Shown here in pieces: positions 1-13,600 of a DNA stretch of 64,000 bases (positions within the stretch are counted from its first letter, which is position 1; each line of letters starts with the position of its first letter). Source of the DNA: Symbiodinium natans. Taxonomy: Eukaryota > Sar > Dinophyceae > Suessiales > Symbiodiniaceae. A model generated the notes under the pieces. That model had not been told where the DNA came from, ran no database searches, and saw nothing but the letters and a program-made list of their open reading frames with translations. Position numbers and translations under genes: made by a program. The stretch is taken from assembly GCA_905221605.1 (NCBI GenBank), contig CAJNDS010000420.1, positions 1-64,000 of the forward strand. The letters run 5' to 3'.

Positions 1-851
<851 letters not shown>

Positions 852-1002
852 GTGGGCCAGACGAAACTTGGGGAAAGCGCTCCCATTGCCACGCCAGGCC
901 CCGCGAGACTTTGCTCCACGGACGCTCCGTGCCCTTTCGAAGGCCGCGAAGCAGTTCGGCCAGGCGGAAGGGCGATGGTGGGAGGCTTCAAGTCCCAAAG
1001 AG
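852..1002 (+). CDS. ABCC exon: N-terminal segment before TMD1
   Basis: The frame WARRNLGKALPLPRQAPRDF and onward runs to SSPKE and stops at a GTGCCA donor on a codon boundary. Its composition matches the cytosolic segment that precedes TMD1 in ABCC proteins: a basic start, then a proline-rich LPxP stretch, then a helical run ending in tryptophans. The acceptor is CCAAG followed by G. Phase 0 at its end fits the phase-0 start of the next membrane exon at 1,503. The assignment rests on position and loose similarity only. Bases 1,003-1,502 contain a G24 tract (1,203-1,226) and possibly a further small exon near 1,130, but nothing certain. Confidence 0.5.
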
Positions 1003-4000
1003 GTGCCATAGCCATGGCATTCTGGCAAAGAAAGTGCGAGTGCGTCAAGGGAGGCATCCCCCAACAATTCCCAAGCCAGCCATGAGCCATTCCAATCCAT
1101 CAGAAGCTCTCAGACTGCGCTCGAGAGTGGACTTCTCTGGCAGGGCCAGGTTGCCGATGGCGTCAGGGCCGCGGTGGCGGCCGTTTGCGAGGTACAGAAT
1201 GATGGGGGGGGGGGGGGGGGGGGGGGCAGATGGGGAGATGGGGAAGGGATGCAGCGAAAGCAGTGAAGCCTGCCACGCCGTGGCACACTGCTTTGTAAAA
1301 TTGGGCGTGCAAGCCTTGTTCCCTCCTGCAAGTTTTCTTCCCTTCTGAGCGAGGGCACCTGTGATGGTGGCTTCTCGATGCGCGCCTTGAGTGCGCTGTG
1401 CCGCCAGAGGCGGGGGAGTCCTTGCAGCGGAGCAAAGTGTACCAGTGGGTTCCTCTCCCAACGTGTTTGCTGAATTTCATCAGCACAAGTTGACGTGAAG
1501 AGATTCTTGGGGCAGAGAGGCTGCGGCTGGTGGTCGCTTTAGAGACGGCCTCGGTGTTGCTGGAGGCTCTGACGGTGTTGGTTTTGGGCGTGGCCGGTGC
1601 CCCGGTGCCCTGCAGTAAAGCCGCCGAAGATTGGGTGAGATTTCCTGTGTCGTTGAGCCGGTTGACCCGAGAAGACTCCCGAAAAGACGCCTGAGAAGAG
1701 TCTTGAGAAGCATGAGGTTTTGCAAGAGCTTGAGCTTGGGGATTCTCTACCATGGCTTGGCGACTTCGATCATGCAGCTTTGCGGGCGGTGCCAGGCTCA
1801 GCGCCAGTTGGGCCAAGAAGATGTTCTGAGAAGGATTTAAGTGTGGTTTCTAGTTCCAGTGCCATCAGTGCCATGGAGATGCTGCGTGTCAAGGACCGGA
1901 GATCTTCATGCAGTTTTCGTCCCTCCACCCTTTGCTTCCCCACTGCGCTCCAGCAATGCCGGCAGCTGCTGTTTTTTTTGCTGCACCTTTCAGCAGCCCC
2001 ATCCCTGAGAACGGTCCCCCACCTCGGGAACTATCCTGGGCCTGCTGCCTGCTGTGCCCGCTATGCCTGTAGATGAAGTGTCTGAAGCAGCCGGATTCAT
2101 ACCGTGGGCTCTTGCTGGCTCAGGTGCCCTTCGCGCTGTTCATTTTCGGCCGCTGCTTTGAGCAGCTTGCGCATCACAGGCCGGGCTGGGCAGAGCAGAC
2201 CGCGGACGGTGGAGGTCATTCGTGTGATTTTGTTGCCTCGAAAAAAAATGCTAACACGGGCCCTGGCTTTTTTTGCTTTCTTGCTTTCTTGGGACGTTGC
2301 AGGCGGCGGAAGCTCACGGAGCAGGCCCAGACTTGTCACCTCGGACGAAGAGATAACCTGACCGTTCTTCGCTTGCTGAGGTGGCGCTGGCGCTGCGGTC
2401 CCGGCTCTTCCAAGCGGCCAGCCGCGGGGGGCCACTGCCGTCGCCGGCGCTGAAGGAGGCGGTCGAGGCACTCACCACGCGCTGCAGGCAAGCAACAGCA
2501 GTCAAACTCAGAGAGGTAGGGACAGAGAGAGAGGAGTCACAAAACACAAGGTAATTGCAGAAATAATCGAGAGGGAAGACGAGAGAGCGGCGGATCTTTG
2601 TGTGTGTGTGTGTGAGTGTCTTATCGCTCCGTTGTTTATCTTGCCTGCAAGTCAAGTCTCAAGTGTCTTCTTCTTTTTGGCAAAGCCTCTCCCCTAATCT
2701 CCTCCTCCTCCTCCTCGTCCCTCTTCGGTCCTGTTTGACGAGAGGCTCCGTTTGGTGGCGCCCGTTTTGGGCGGCGCCTTGTCTGTGGCCTTCCTGGTGA
2801 CGGCCACCAGCATCGCGGCCGCGGCAGGAACCAGCATGCTGCTCTTGGCCACGGCCCTGGAGGCACAAAGCGACAAGAAGCTGAGAAACTTTCGCGCAAA
2901 GAAACTGTCGCGAAAGGAAGTGGTGCGCGGGGAGTTGCCTTAAAAAACCTCAGCCCTTTCGAAGGACAACAAGTGGTGGTTTGCAAGAAAGGACTGTTGC
3001 GCAACGAAACTGCCACGAAAAGAAGCTGTGTGCGAGGAGTTGCATTAGCAAGCCAGCCGCCCTTTTCGAAGGAGAACAAGTGCCGGTTTGCAAAAAAGCT
3101 TTCGTCACGAAAAGAAGCGGTGTGCGGGGAGTTGATCGTTCGAAGAAGAACAAATGCATGTTCCGCTGCATGAATGCGTAAAACGTGTATCCTATTTTTC
3201 GGATAAATCACCCAAGATGGAGATGATACTCCTCTAGATGCCACCTCATCTTTCAGCTCCATTCGTTTCCACCTAGAACCCAATGAAAGATGACCCCCTC
3301 ATCTTTCAGCCGTCCTCCACACAGAACCCCATGAAAGATGAGCCCCCGCATCCTTCACCCCCCTTCCCTTGATGACCCCCTCATCTTTCAGCCCGCTTCC
3401 CTTCCAAGCCCCTCATGTTTCAGCCCCCTTCCCTTCCACCGAACACCATGAAAGACATCACTCTCATCTTTCAGCTCCCTTCCCTTCCTCCCAGAACCCC
3501 ATGAAAGATGACACCCTCATCTTTCAGCCGTCCTCCGCCCAGAACCCCATGAAAGATGAGCCCTCCTCGTTGCGTATTCGGCAAGATTCCAGTACAGTTG
3601 CCCGCCCGATCATCCGCCTCAAACTACCTGGCTTGCTTATTCAAGCAACATTTCGGCGCGGTCGCCCGCCTGAGCCTCGCGCCGCTTGTCCTTAAAATCG
3701 CACGACGTGTCGGCAGGGAACAACCGTGTGTGGAGAGTTGCCTTCAAAAGCCAGAACTTTCGAAGGAGAACACGTCTCACGTGGTTGCCTGCAAAAGAGC
3801 TATCACGCACCGCAACTGTGACGAAAAGAAGCTGTGTGTGTGTGTGTGTGTGGGGAGGTTCGTAAGATCTTTCCGAAGAAAGTACGCAGCTGTTTGCAAG
3901 AACACGATCGCGCAACAAAGTTCAACAAAGCTGTCGCAAAAAAGAAGCTGTGTGCGAGAGTTGCCTTGAAGCAAGTCCTTTCGAAAGAAACACGTGGCGC

Positions 4001-7000
4001 CTTGCACAAGATCTGTCACGCAACGAAACGGTCACGAGGGGTTCAGGATGCCACAAGTACTGCTGTATGAAGCAGGCCTCCGAGACTTCTGTCCGTTGCT
4101 TTGCAGTCACAGTTGTTCCACAGTTTGTTCAAGACTCCACATAACGTTACTCTGCTCGAGGGTTCCTGGTTCTTGGCAGAGGGTTTCTCGGTTCTCATAT
4201 AAGCCTTTGAGTCGCCGCTCGGTTCAGTTCAGTCACAGGTCTTCTTGAAGCGGCGCGTGGCCAAGTGGGAGCATGCCACTTCCAAGCTCCGACGCCGGAG
4301 GGAGGCGCCGTCTCCTCACGCATTTCACGCAGTCTCTGCATTGGGGAGCAACAGGGTGCGCTTCTTGCAATTGCATTGAAGCATTCCTGCGAAGGCCTTG
4401 TCTGACACGTTCTTCTTTGACATGAAGTGCGCCTCCGCCACGGCCAGACTCTGAGAGAGATGAGCTCAGGAGAGTCTCGTTAGGAGTAGTCGTTACTCCC
4501 CCACACACCCCTCCCCCCCGCTTCAACGTGCTCTCAGGTGAAGATCTTCGGCTGGGAGCAGTTGGCCTTCGGGCAGTTGGCCGAGCTCCGCAGCGAGGAG
4601 CGGCGCCTCCAGGACCGGACCCAAAGGCTCCAAAGCACCGCGTCCGGGGACCCAAGCAAATGAAGCATCTCTACTCAGCCTCTACTATTGTGTCCCATAA
4701 CTGTCTTCATTTCAATTTTTGATGCTGGCTTTTGTATGTGATATATCTGATGTATGTATATACAAGCAGAAAATTCTTATCTACTTTGTTCGCCTGTGAA
4801 AGTACATCCACTTGAGGTCGGCAGTGCAGTCTGTGGCCGGTATCTGGGGCTGCCTGGCCTCGCTGGCCCTCTACTGGCTGGCCGCTTGGCACCTGAAAAC
4901 TTGCCTGCGCGTCCCGAACAAATCAAGCGCATCGAAAGGCGAAGCAACGGGAATAGAGGAATCTGTACTCGGTCGAGCCAAGAGTTTGGGCCAAGAGGCC
5001 GTGTCCACGCTTCTCACGGGGAGGACCGGAAAGCATCGTGTAAACTCAGGTCCTGGGGCCGCCGAGCCTGTGGAGATGCAAGCCGCTCAGAGCAGCGGCC
5101 ACCCCAAGACCCCGCCCAAAAACAAGTCTTTGCTGAGGGATTGCTGAGGGCGCGCGTATGGGTGGAGACTTGGAGAGGTGGATTGTGAAGGTGGCTCGGC
5201 CACTTTGTAGATTTCAGGTGGGTTCCCCTTCCCGTGTTGTGGTCATGCGTATCCGGCATGAACCCTGCTGATAGCAGGAAAGAGCTCGGAGAGTTCCCGC
5301 GCTTGGCTTGCTGAAATTCACCCCCTGCCTTCGAGACAATCATAGCATGTTTGCTAGAGTCAACAGGTTGGAGCATTGTGCTTCATAGAAGCTGTGGCAA
5401 GAACTCCGTTTCTGTGGCGTTTTGAAGTGGAGCCGGTGCCCATGCTAAGGCTTCCAAGCGTTGGCAGCCTGCAGGCCCACCAAACCATGTGCTGTCATAT
5501 TTGCCTTATCGGGGTGGGCGTTTACTTTGTGCAGAGGCTGCTGGGGCGGCAGCTGCAGCAGGGCCTGGGCATTCTGCTCATCGCCTTCCCTGCGGCCGTC
5601 CAACGCCCACCTGTCTGATTGCTTTTTCTGTCTTTCCCGTAGGGGGCAGATGCGTCACGCGTGGCCACGCGTCGTTATATATGCCATGGCTGCGTCATGA
5701 CCATGTCACGAGATGTGGTATGACAGAGATGCGAGAGAGCGCTGCAGAGGCTGCAACTCAAGCGCTCAAGGCGCCGAAGCTCCCACCAAAGCAGGCTGGG
5801 CCCGAGAGAGCCTTACCCCTGTGAACTCTCCCCCCCATCATTCTGAAAGCTTCGGCTGCTTTTGTCCTACAGCCATACATGTTTTCATGCTCCATAAAAC
5901 ATATTCCAGAAATGCCTCAGAAAGGGCACGCTGGCCTCCTACAAGACCTCGCGCCTTGCGGTGGCCCGTGTCCCCAGTGAAAGGAAATGAAGGTTCTGAA
6001 GGGTTTAGGCAGTGCGGGAGGGGTCCTCAGGCCATGAAATTCCATTAGGGGGACTCAGAGTTCTGGGAGCCTCCTTGTGCATCCTTGTGCCGAGGCCGTG
6101 GAGGGCATGCGCTTCTTTTGGCAGCGTGGCGAGGCCGACGAAGAGCGCCACACGATTGAGATGCGTTTATGCGGAAGCTGAATGGGGAGGCTGCGCCGCC
6201 TTCGCCTCCCAAGCCATCAGGCTGATCGCAGCCTTGCTTCTGCAAACATCTCGACTATACGGCGCTTCATTTGAACGTTGCTTGCCGTGTCTTTGCGGGT
6301 CTCTCGTGGCATCTCGTGTGCACGTGAAGGGCTCACGGCCGCCATGAAGGCGAAGAAGGCGCACCGAAGCGTCGCCTGTAGCTTTGTGACGGAACACGGT
6401 GAGACCGTTCGTCTTTGAATGCTTTTTACCACTCCCACATCTTCGGCCTTTCAGGTGGGGAACAGCCTGAGCCTGGTGGATTCGGTGACCGACGATGCCT
6501 CGGTGGCTGAGCGGGCGAAGCGAAGCGTGCCTGGCTGTCAGCTGCTGTTCGAATGCAAGATGTCCTCAGCATCCCCCAACACTGTACACAACGTATCGAA
6601 TAGTGTCACTGACAGTGTGGGCATTTGACAGGCAGGCGTCCACCGGCTTCGATTTGAAGGCGCGCTCGCAGCCTCTCGAGCGAGAGCAGGGCTCGCTGAG
6701 GCGAACATGCTATCTGTATCCCGCCAGGTGTTGTCACTGCAGGTCAAACGAGGCGTTGGCAGAGTACAGAGCTTCGGCACTGGACAAAGACGCCTTGGTG
6801 TTGCCGGCGTCAGGTTCGCAAGTAGCCCTGGTTGGAGCTGCCGGCTCTGGCAAGACGAGCTCTCGGTCCTGTTTGAGGGGTTTTGCCCAGCCCGTTGATG
6901 CCTTGCCATGCTCAGGTCAACTCTCCTGGCAGGCTTGGCAGGAGGCACGCACAAAGTATAGGCAGTCCACAGCCGACATAGTCGACATTTTTCCACCAGA

Positions 7001-10000
7001 CATGATGCTGCTTTTGGAGGCTGCCAGTCCGAGCTTTGGGGAGAGGACATGGAAGAGAACGGCATCCTCCTCTCGGGAAGGTGTGAGTTGCACCGCAGTC
7101 GCAGCTTGCCTTTGTGCCCGAAGTGCCCGCTTTTTGCCTCAGGCTCGCCTACGCGCCGCAACAGCCGGCCATATTGACGGGAAGCAGCATCCGCGAGAAT
7201 GTGCTTTTCGGATCCGTGTGGGACACGCACAGGCCGGACGCCTGTGGATGTCTGCGGATTGATGCAGATGGAGAGTCGTTTTCGTACATGGGCCCAGGTA
7301 CGAGCAAGTCCTGGCAACGTCCACCCTGTCAGAGGAGCCCCATGTTTCAGAGCCGCATGCACACGCGCACAAACCTTGCATTATTTTCCAATCTGTGGGA
7401 GCTGACGCAGAGGACCTGTCGACAATGCCACTGGGTGATCGCAGCCTTCCAGACAAATTGAGCCGGAGACTTACCTCAACTACTGGTCGTATCGCAGCAT
7501 CCCAACAGACTTTGCAGCACAACCTCTCTCCCTGTTCACTGTTGCTATAAGGTTTTGCGCCACCCTCAGAAGTAGTGGTTAGCTGCGATACTCTCTATGC
7601 TAGGAGACGGAGTTCCTCAGAATACTCTGGCAGCCTACGGCTAAAGATAGGCAACTTGAAGCCGCTGGGTTCAAGGTAGGACTTAAGCTCCGAGCACTCT
7701 GCTTGCACGCTGCTTGCACGTGTGTACTGAGTTTCAGTAGGTCCGCGTCTCTCTCTCTCTCTCTCTCTCCTCTCGCCTCTCCACCTTTGGATCCTTCCAA
7801 GTGTTTATAAAGGCTCCTTCTCTCCTACCTCTCACGTTATCTGTGCTGTTAAGTGCAGGTGCCGCGGCTTTGCAAGCTATGCAGTTGGCGCGCGCCCTGT
7901 ACATGGAGGCAGCTCTCTAAACTATGGGCCTCTTTCCGCCCATGCGGGTGCAGTTCATTGCGTGTTGTGCATAGACACTGCCCCCACAAACCTCCCGTAC
8001 CATGCCTCAGCCGTTGAAGGAGCCGTCCAATGAATCCAAGATGCCCCTGGACCCACATACTGCATTGGATGCCTATGATTCCACATGCTGCGACCGCAAC
8101 GTCACCACTGCAAAACTGCCAAAGACATGGTCTAACACGAAAACTTTTCGAAGCTCTTGCGAGAGAAGGCCGAGATTTTGCTGCTGGACGAGCCTTTCCT
8201 CCATATGGAGCCGGACAGAGCGAAGCGTGCTCTCTCAAGCTTGGTACCGCTCTCAGTTGTTTCTTCTTGTGCTGGAATATGACGGTTTCCTTGGAAGGTG
8301 CGGAAGACCAAAGATAGAACCTTGGTACTTGCAACGCAAGCGCTATCGGTTCTTGGCCCGCTTGGGATCCCAGCATGCGAGAACATGCATGATAAATTGC
8401 GGCAACCATGACTGCACACAACGTGTGCTTGAAGGATGGACAACATCGTGGTCCTTCGAAACGGCACGGTCTTCGAACAGGTGCCGCCCGTCTTCCTGTG
8501 ACGCATTATGCTCTGTGCGCTGACATTTGTACCAGACACTTGTTTGTTGTTGCTTGCTTGAATATCGTGTAAGTCATGTACATGACACTTCTTCCCCGCT
8601 ACCTAGATATGCAAAATAAAGAAATCGGTCTACATATATATATATATACATGTACAGCTAGTGGAGCATATACATGCATGCTGTACTGTTCTGAATGCTG
8701 ACGAATCGCCAGGGGGACTACAAGACATTGGCCTCGATGCCCACAGAGTTCAGCAGGTGCTTAGGCTCTGATGTTTCAGGCCTTTTTTCTCCCCCGGTTA
8801 GAATGCCAACCTGCTCAAATGGTTTGCTTTCGAAATGGAATTTGGCTGGGGCCCCAAAACTATCTCCTGGCCAAGGCCGACTGTCGAGAACTGTAGAAGT
8901 GGACCCTTGCGGTCAGTAAGTGTCGCGAGGGTCGTACGGGTTTTCTGCCAGTCCTGGATGCCAAAAAAAGTATTGGGTGCTATCATGGGACTGAGGCTGC
9001 TCCTCATTGCCAAGGAGAAGGAGCAAAGTAGCAAAGCGCGCACAGAGAGCCCTTCCATGTAAAGGATGTTTGTCAGCAGCACGGGGGGTCCGCGTGGTAT
9101 CAGTCAAGAGTCAAATGCAGGAGAGTCCAAGCCCAAAAGGAGGGACTTTGTGGCAGGACAAGCGCTCTCGGGAATCCACATCTCGCGGCTTCTCCTGCCC
9201 GTACATCTGCTACGAGGCACCTGGGAACATCCCCCGATCCACGAATCGACGCAGTCTGCAGTCTGCGGATGCTCATTCTGGCTCTCGGCTCTCGAGCAGA
9301 TCTGGAGCTCAGGTGGCATCCGATCCGCTGCGTGAGCTGTACCCCTTGGATGAAGAGTTTGGCACCTTCCCAACTTTCGGATCTGGGTGGGCAGCCGCAG
9401 AGTATGCGGTAAGCCGCAGTATGCCACAACACAGTACAAGCTCTTAAGACAACCAGAGAGGCCTCAGCTGCACCTCAGGTCCGTCTTGGAAGCAGGGCCG
9501 CGCAAGTGGGTGCCGGATTCAACTGCGCTTCCGGCATGTTGCAACCTTCACGGCCCCTGCCGTTTCCGAATCCCCCGAACCTATGTCTCCAAGCAAACAA
9601 CAACGACACATCCTTTGTGCCAACTTCTCGTGCGAGGCCAGCAGCCAGCAACCGCCACCGCCTCCTGAGTGACAGCCTCAGGGATCTACAGGAAGCCCTG
9701 CATTCATGGTTGCACTCGCCAACAGCGTGGGATTCGAAGGCCGATGGCGAACCAGTTTGCTCCCACTGCCGTTCCAACTGGATCCCCCGGCGTGGCTTGG
9801 CCCGGCTATGAATCGAAAGTTACTAGCATGGGAATTGGACAGAGCTTGCCGTGCACCGGGTGTGGAGGGCTGAGTAGACCTCACGTAGAGAAGTCAGTGA
9901 TGCGAAGAGATGTCTCTTCGAGAGATGAGATGTTGATAGTTTCGCACAGACGTATATGAGAATGGAGTATGTGAAATTAGTTGCCCTCCGTTCTAAATTG

Positions 10001-10621
10001 TGTCTTTCTAGTCTTGCATCACACTTTAGTGACAGAACAGGCCGAAGACCCGCCTCCGAAGCGTTTGCCCTCCGCCTCCGCCGTGCCCGCCGTGGGCGCT
10101 TCCGAGGCGTGGGGAAGGGCTTAGGGTTCCACGAATGAGAGTACACCACTCTCATAGGATTACCTGGCGAAACGAGAGCTCTCTTTTGACAAGGTGCGTT
10201 CACCATCAATCATGCGGTCTAGATACTGATTCACCTTTCGGACGTACCATTCATCTCTCTCGCTCTTGTTCCACAGCCTTGTTCACCCATCCCCTGTGCC
10301 CCATGAATAATATACTACGAAGAGAACAATAAGGCAAGGAACGCACGCGTATTGTATTCGCTTCGTATTATTGTTATCGTTATTATTATTATTAAGCGAG
10401 CACCCAAGCTGATTCACTCACTGGTTCGCTCCCGTAATCATATTGCTGTTACTGCCTCAAAGAGTGCCTGGAATCCATCCCACCGGTCAGTGTTGCCCAT
10501 GAATCCGCCCTTGAGACCCAACCTCTGTTTCCAAGCCACGAAGAACCCAATGTAGTAGTACGGGCTTTATAAGGAATAGCCTGTAATATCGGTTCCCCAC
10601 TTTCTCCTCCGACAAGTTGTC

Positions 10622-10671
<50 letters not shown>

Positions 10672-13600
10672 TCCTGATTCGAATTATCTGCTTTGCCAAG
10701 CTGGAGGCGGGCGGCTTCCTGAACCGCCGCGGGCTCAGTTGCATGACCGCGCTGCGCCTCAAGGAACAAAAAAGGCGGCATTGACAAGCGAGAGATGCGC
10801 GACCTGAGGCGCGGCCGAATCGCCCAAAGAAGTGCCCGAGCTGCCTGAAGAGGCGGGGGAAGTGAGCAACTTCTCATGGAGCTGCGCTCCGCATCGCTCC
10901 GCATCAGGAGGGCATTCCGCTACCCAAGACCAGCGCTGCATCCAGAGACGCTTGGGCTAGCAGCGCCTAGCAGCCTAGCAGCGCCAGGTCGGTTGTTTGA
11001 GGGGTGTGGAGGATGGTGGATGTCAATGTCATGAAAATCGCTCATCGCAGTCGCTGAGGAGGTTCTTGGGATTCCTGGGCCCATTGCTCCTCCCCGACCT
11101 GCGGAGGCCAAAGTTGCGTCTTGCACTCACATGGGCAGCATCCACTCGCGCCCGATGCGACTCATGAAATGTGGCGACAGGACGACGACGTCACGTCCCC
11201 TGAAGTGCCTCTGGCCTGTTCGATGTGGATGTCGTGCCTGGATGTTGGAGGATGAAGGCTCAGGGCAGTGACCGAAGCAAAGCGAAGCAAATCGAACACA
11301 ACCCAACATACGAACTTTGCACCCGAGTCATGGGCACTCGTCGGTGGCCGTTCTTCTCAACCTCAAGAAGTTCGAAAGGGCTTCTTTGGTTGTTAATGCC
11401 CAGTACGCAATGCATGCTTCTCTCGGGGCCGAGAAGTGGGCTAGACAAAAGGACCCCTCTCACGTTGCCGACCCGCTTCGGGTTTAACTTGACAAGAAGA
11501 GGTGGACCGGGGGTTGCTGGCTGCCGCAAGCTTGTTGCCTCAGAGCCTCAGAGTCACGGTGGCCGTGGTTTGTCGTGCGCGCCAGGCGGCGTCTTCGCCC
11601 AGTGCGGATGGGCTTCGACGGCGGAGTGCTGGGCCAGTGGACAGCGAGGCGAGGCCTTAAGTGGACTGTGGACCCAAACACGCGCGCGCGCGCGCGCGCG
11701 CGCGCGCGCCCATCAGATGGGCTGTGTTTTGCCTGATCAGGCCCCGTCACCTTCCCCGGTACTACGCTGGCACCTCAAGCGGGAAGTGAATACTGTAGCT
11801 TGGTGGTGAGATACTGGCCCTTACCATCATGCAGAGCTTCCTTCGGCGCACGTGTGATGGCCGCATGCCCCGGCTGAAACAAGATGAGAGTAGGCTGAGT
11901 AGGCGTGCGCGCTCAGAGTCCATCAGAGATTTCTCGGCCCGAGGTCCCGACGCCGATCACTCCGCCCCGTTGCCTCAGCGCTTGGGGAAGCCCGAAGAGG
12001 TGCCTGGGACTTGGGGGGGGGGGGCCTGAGAAAGTGTTGGGACTTGGGACTGTTGAGGATTTCAGCGCTCTCTTTCACCGCTCCCTGTGCTCTCCGCTCT
12101 CCCGCCTTCCCCCCCCAAAATCTCCCTCCACATTTCACCTCAAGTTTCCCCCCTCAAAACCCCCTTAGCTCCCGACATCCAACACCCCCGTAGCTCCCCC
12201 CCCAGCTGTTCGGGCCTCGAGAGGATGGCAAAGCGAAGCGCCGCCGCGGTGAGGCCGAAGCTTCCGTCCTCACCTGTGCTCCCCCTGTGCTCTCTCTCTC
12301 TCTCTCTCTCCCTCTCCCTCTCCCTTCCTCTCTCCCTCTGTCTCTCTTTTTTTCTTTTTGATCTCTCTCTCTCTCTCGCTTTTTGTCTCCCTCTTGGCTT
12401 CTGGGCTCACATCGGCTCGGAGAGGAGCGAGGCGAGCGCGAGCGAGGCAAAGCCAGGGCTCCGGCTCCGGCCGCTTCGGCCCCGGGCTCGGGGAAACGCT
12501 CGAAGTGAGAGATGGTTGCCGGCCCCCTCCACTTTCTCCCCCCTGCCAACGCTGGGCCGTTTCTTGAGCGAATGAGGAGATGGAGGAGAAGCAGGCGCTA
12601 CGCAAGAGAGTAACTTCAAGAGCACATTCTGCGCTGTCACAGCATGCCCAGCATGCCGTGCGAGAATGTCAGCGAGGGCTTCCTGAGCTACGGGAGCCGA
12701 AGCTCCAGCGGCTTCGAGCGCTTTGAGCGCCTGGGCGGCCGCCAAGAGGCTGGCCCAAGCCGGATGTGCTTTGCACTGGTGGCCTCTGTATTCGGCACGT
12801 TCTGCTTGAGGGTCACTGTTCAAGTACTGTAGTCAATCCGTTGAGAACTCGGCTGCAGTCAATCGTTAAGAACTCGGCTGAGAACGAATTCGTTGAGAGA
12901 GCGAGAGAAAGAGAGGGAGAGAGAGAGAGCCCTTGATCGCAGCAGCTGTTGACGATCCGGTGTTGCCGTAGATGCGCCAGGTCGGGTCCCTACCCAAAGG
13001 CCGCGGCAACGGCGCAGGGGCCCAAAGACGAGTCGGGCAAGGGCTGCACAAGGAAGCTCCCTTGATGGCGCATTTCCCGATACATGAGGTGCTCCTTTTG
13101 CTCGTGAATAGTGGTCATGCCTCTGCACTTCTGGTGCGCGCCTGCAGCTTTTCGGGCCATTCGGGCCGTAAGGGCTGTACTGGTGTTTCCACCGCATGTA
13201 CAGTTTGTCGCGTGTAAGTTGTCCATGTATCTTCTCGACAGTTCCGCCCAACTTATTGACAATCTTATTGAATTGTGACCTCATGGCACAGTACTAACTT
13301 GGCGCATGCTTTGGAGCTCCTCCTCTCAGGTGGCTGTCCTCGTCCTCGGCATGCTTGCAAACCTGTCTGTCAGATCCTGACGTTTGCCCTGGGAGTTGAG
13401 GAATCGATTCCCTGATGCCCGCTGAGGTGCCCATCGTTCTTAGCTACATCGTTGCTGAGGCCTGCATGTCCTGATTACAGCCTTTGCTTGTTGAAAGTTC
13501 GAGAAGGTGCCAACCGAGTCAAGCGGAAACACCGACGCAGGCACCACGTTGCACGTCGCATTGTTGGTACATAGAACATCGCCACTGCCACAACCAGCCA

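Noticed and set aside
6495-6580. tRNA-like A-box (GGTGGCTGAGCGG) and B-box-like GTTCGAATGC
   Set aside because: The T-arm and acceptor stem do not pair and no anticodon arm can be drawn.
12407-12823. 138-codon minus-strand frame with Ala/Leu-rich helices
   Set aside because: It lies antisense inside the ABC gene over a CT tract, with no splice context or family. More likely a shadow of GC-rich sequence.
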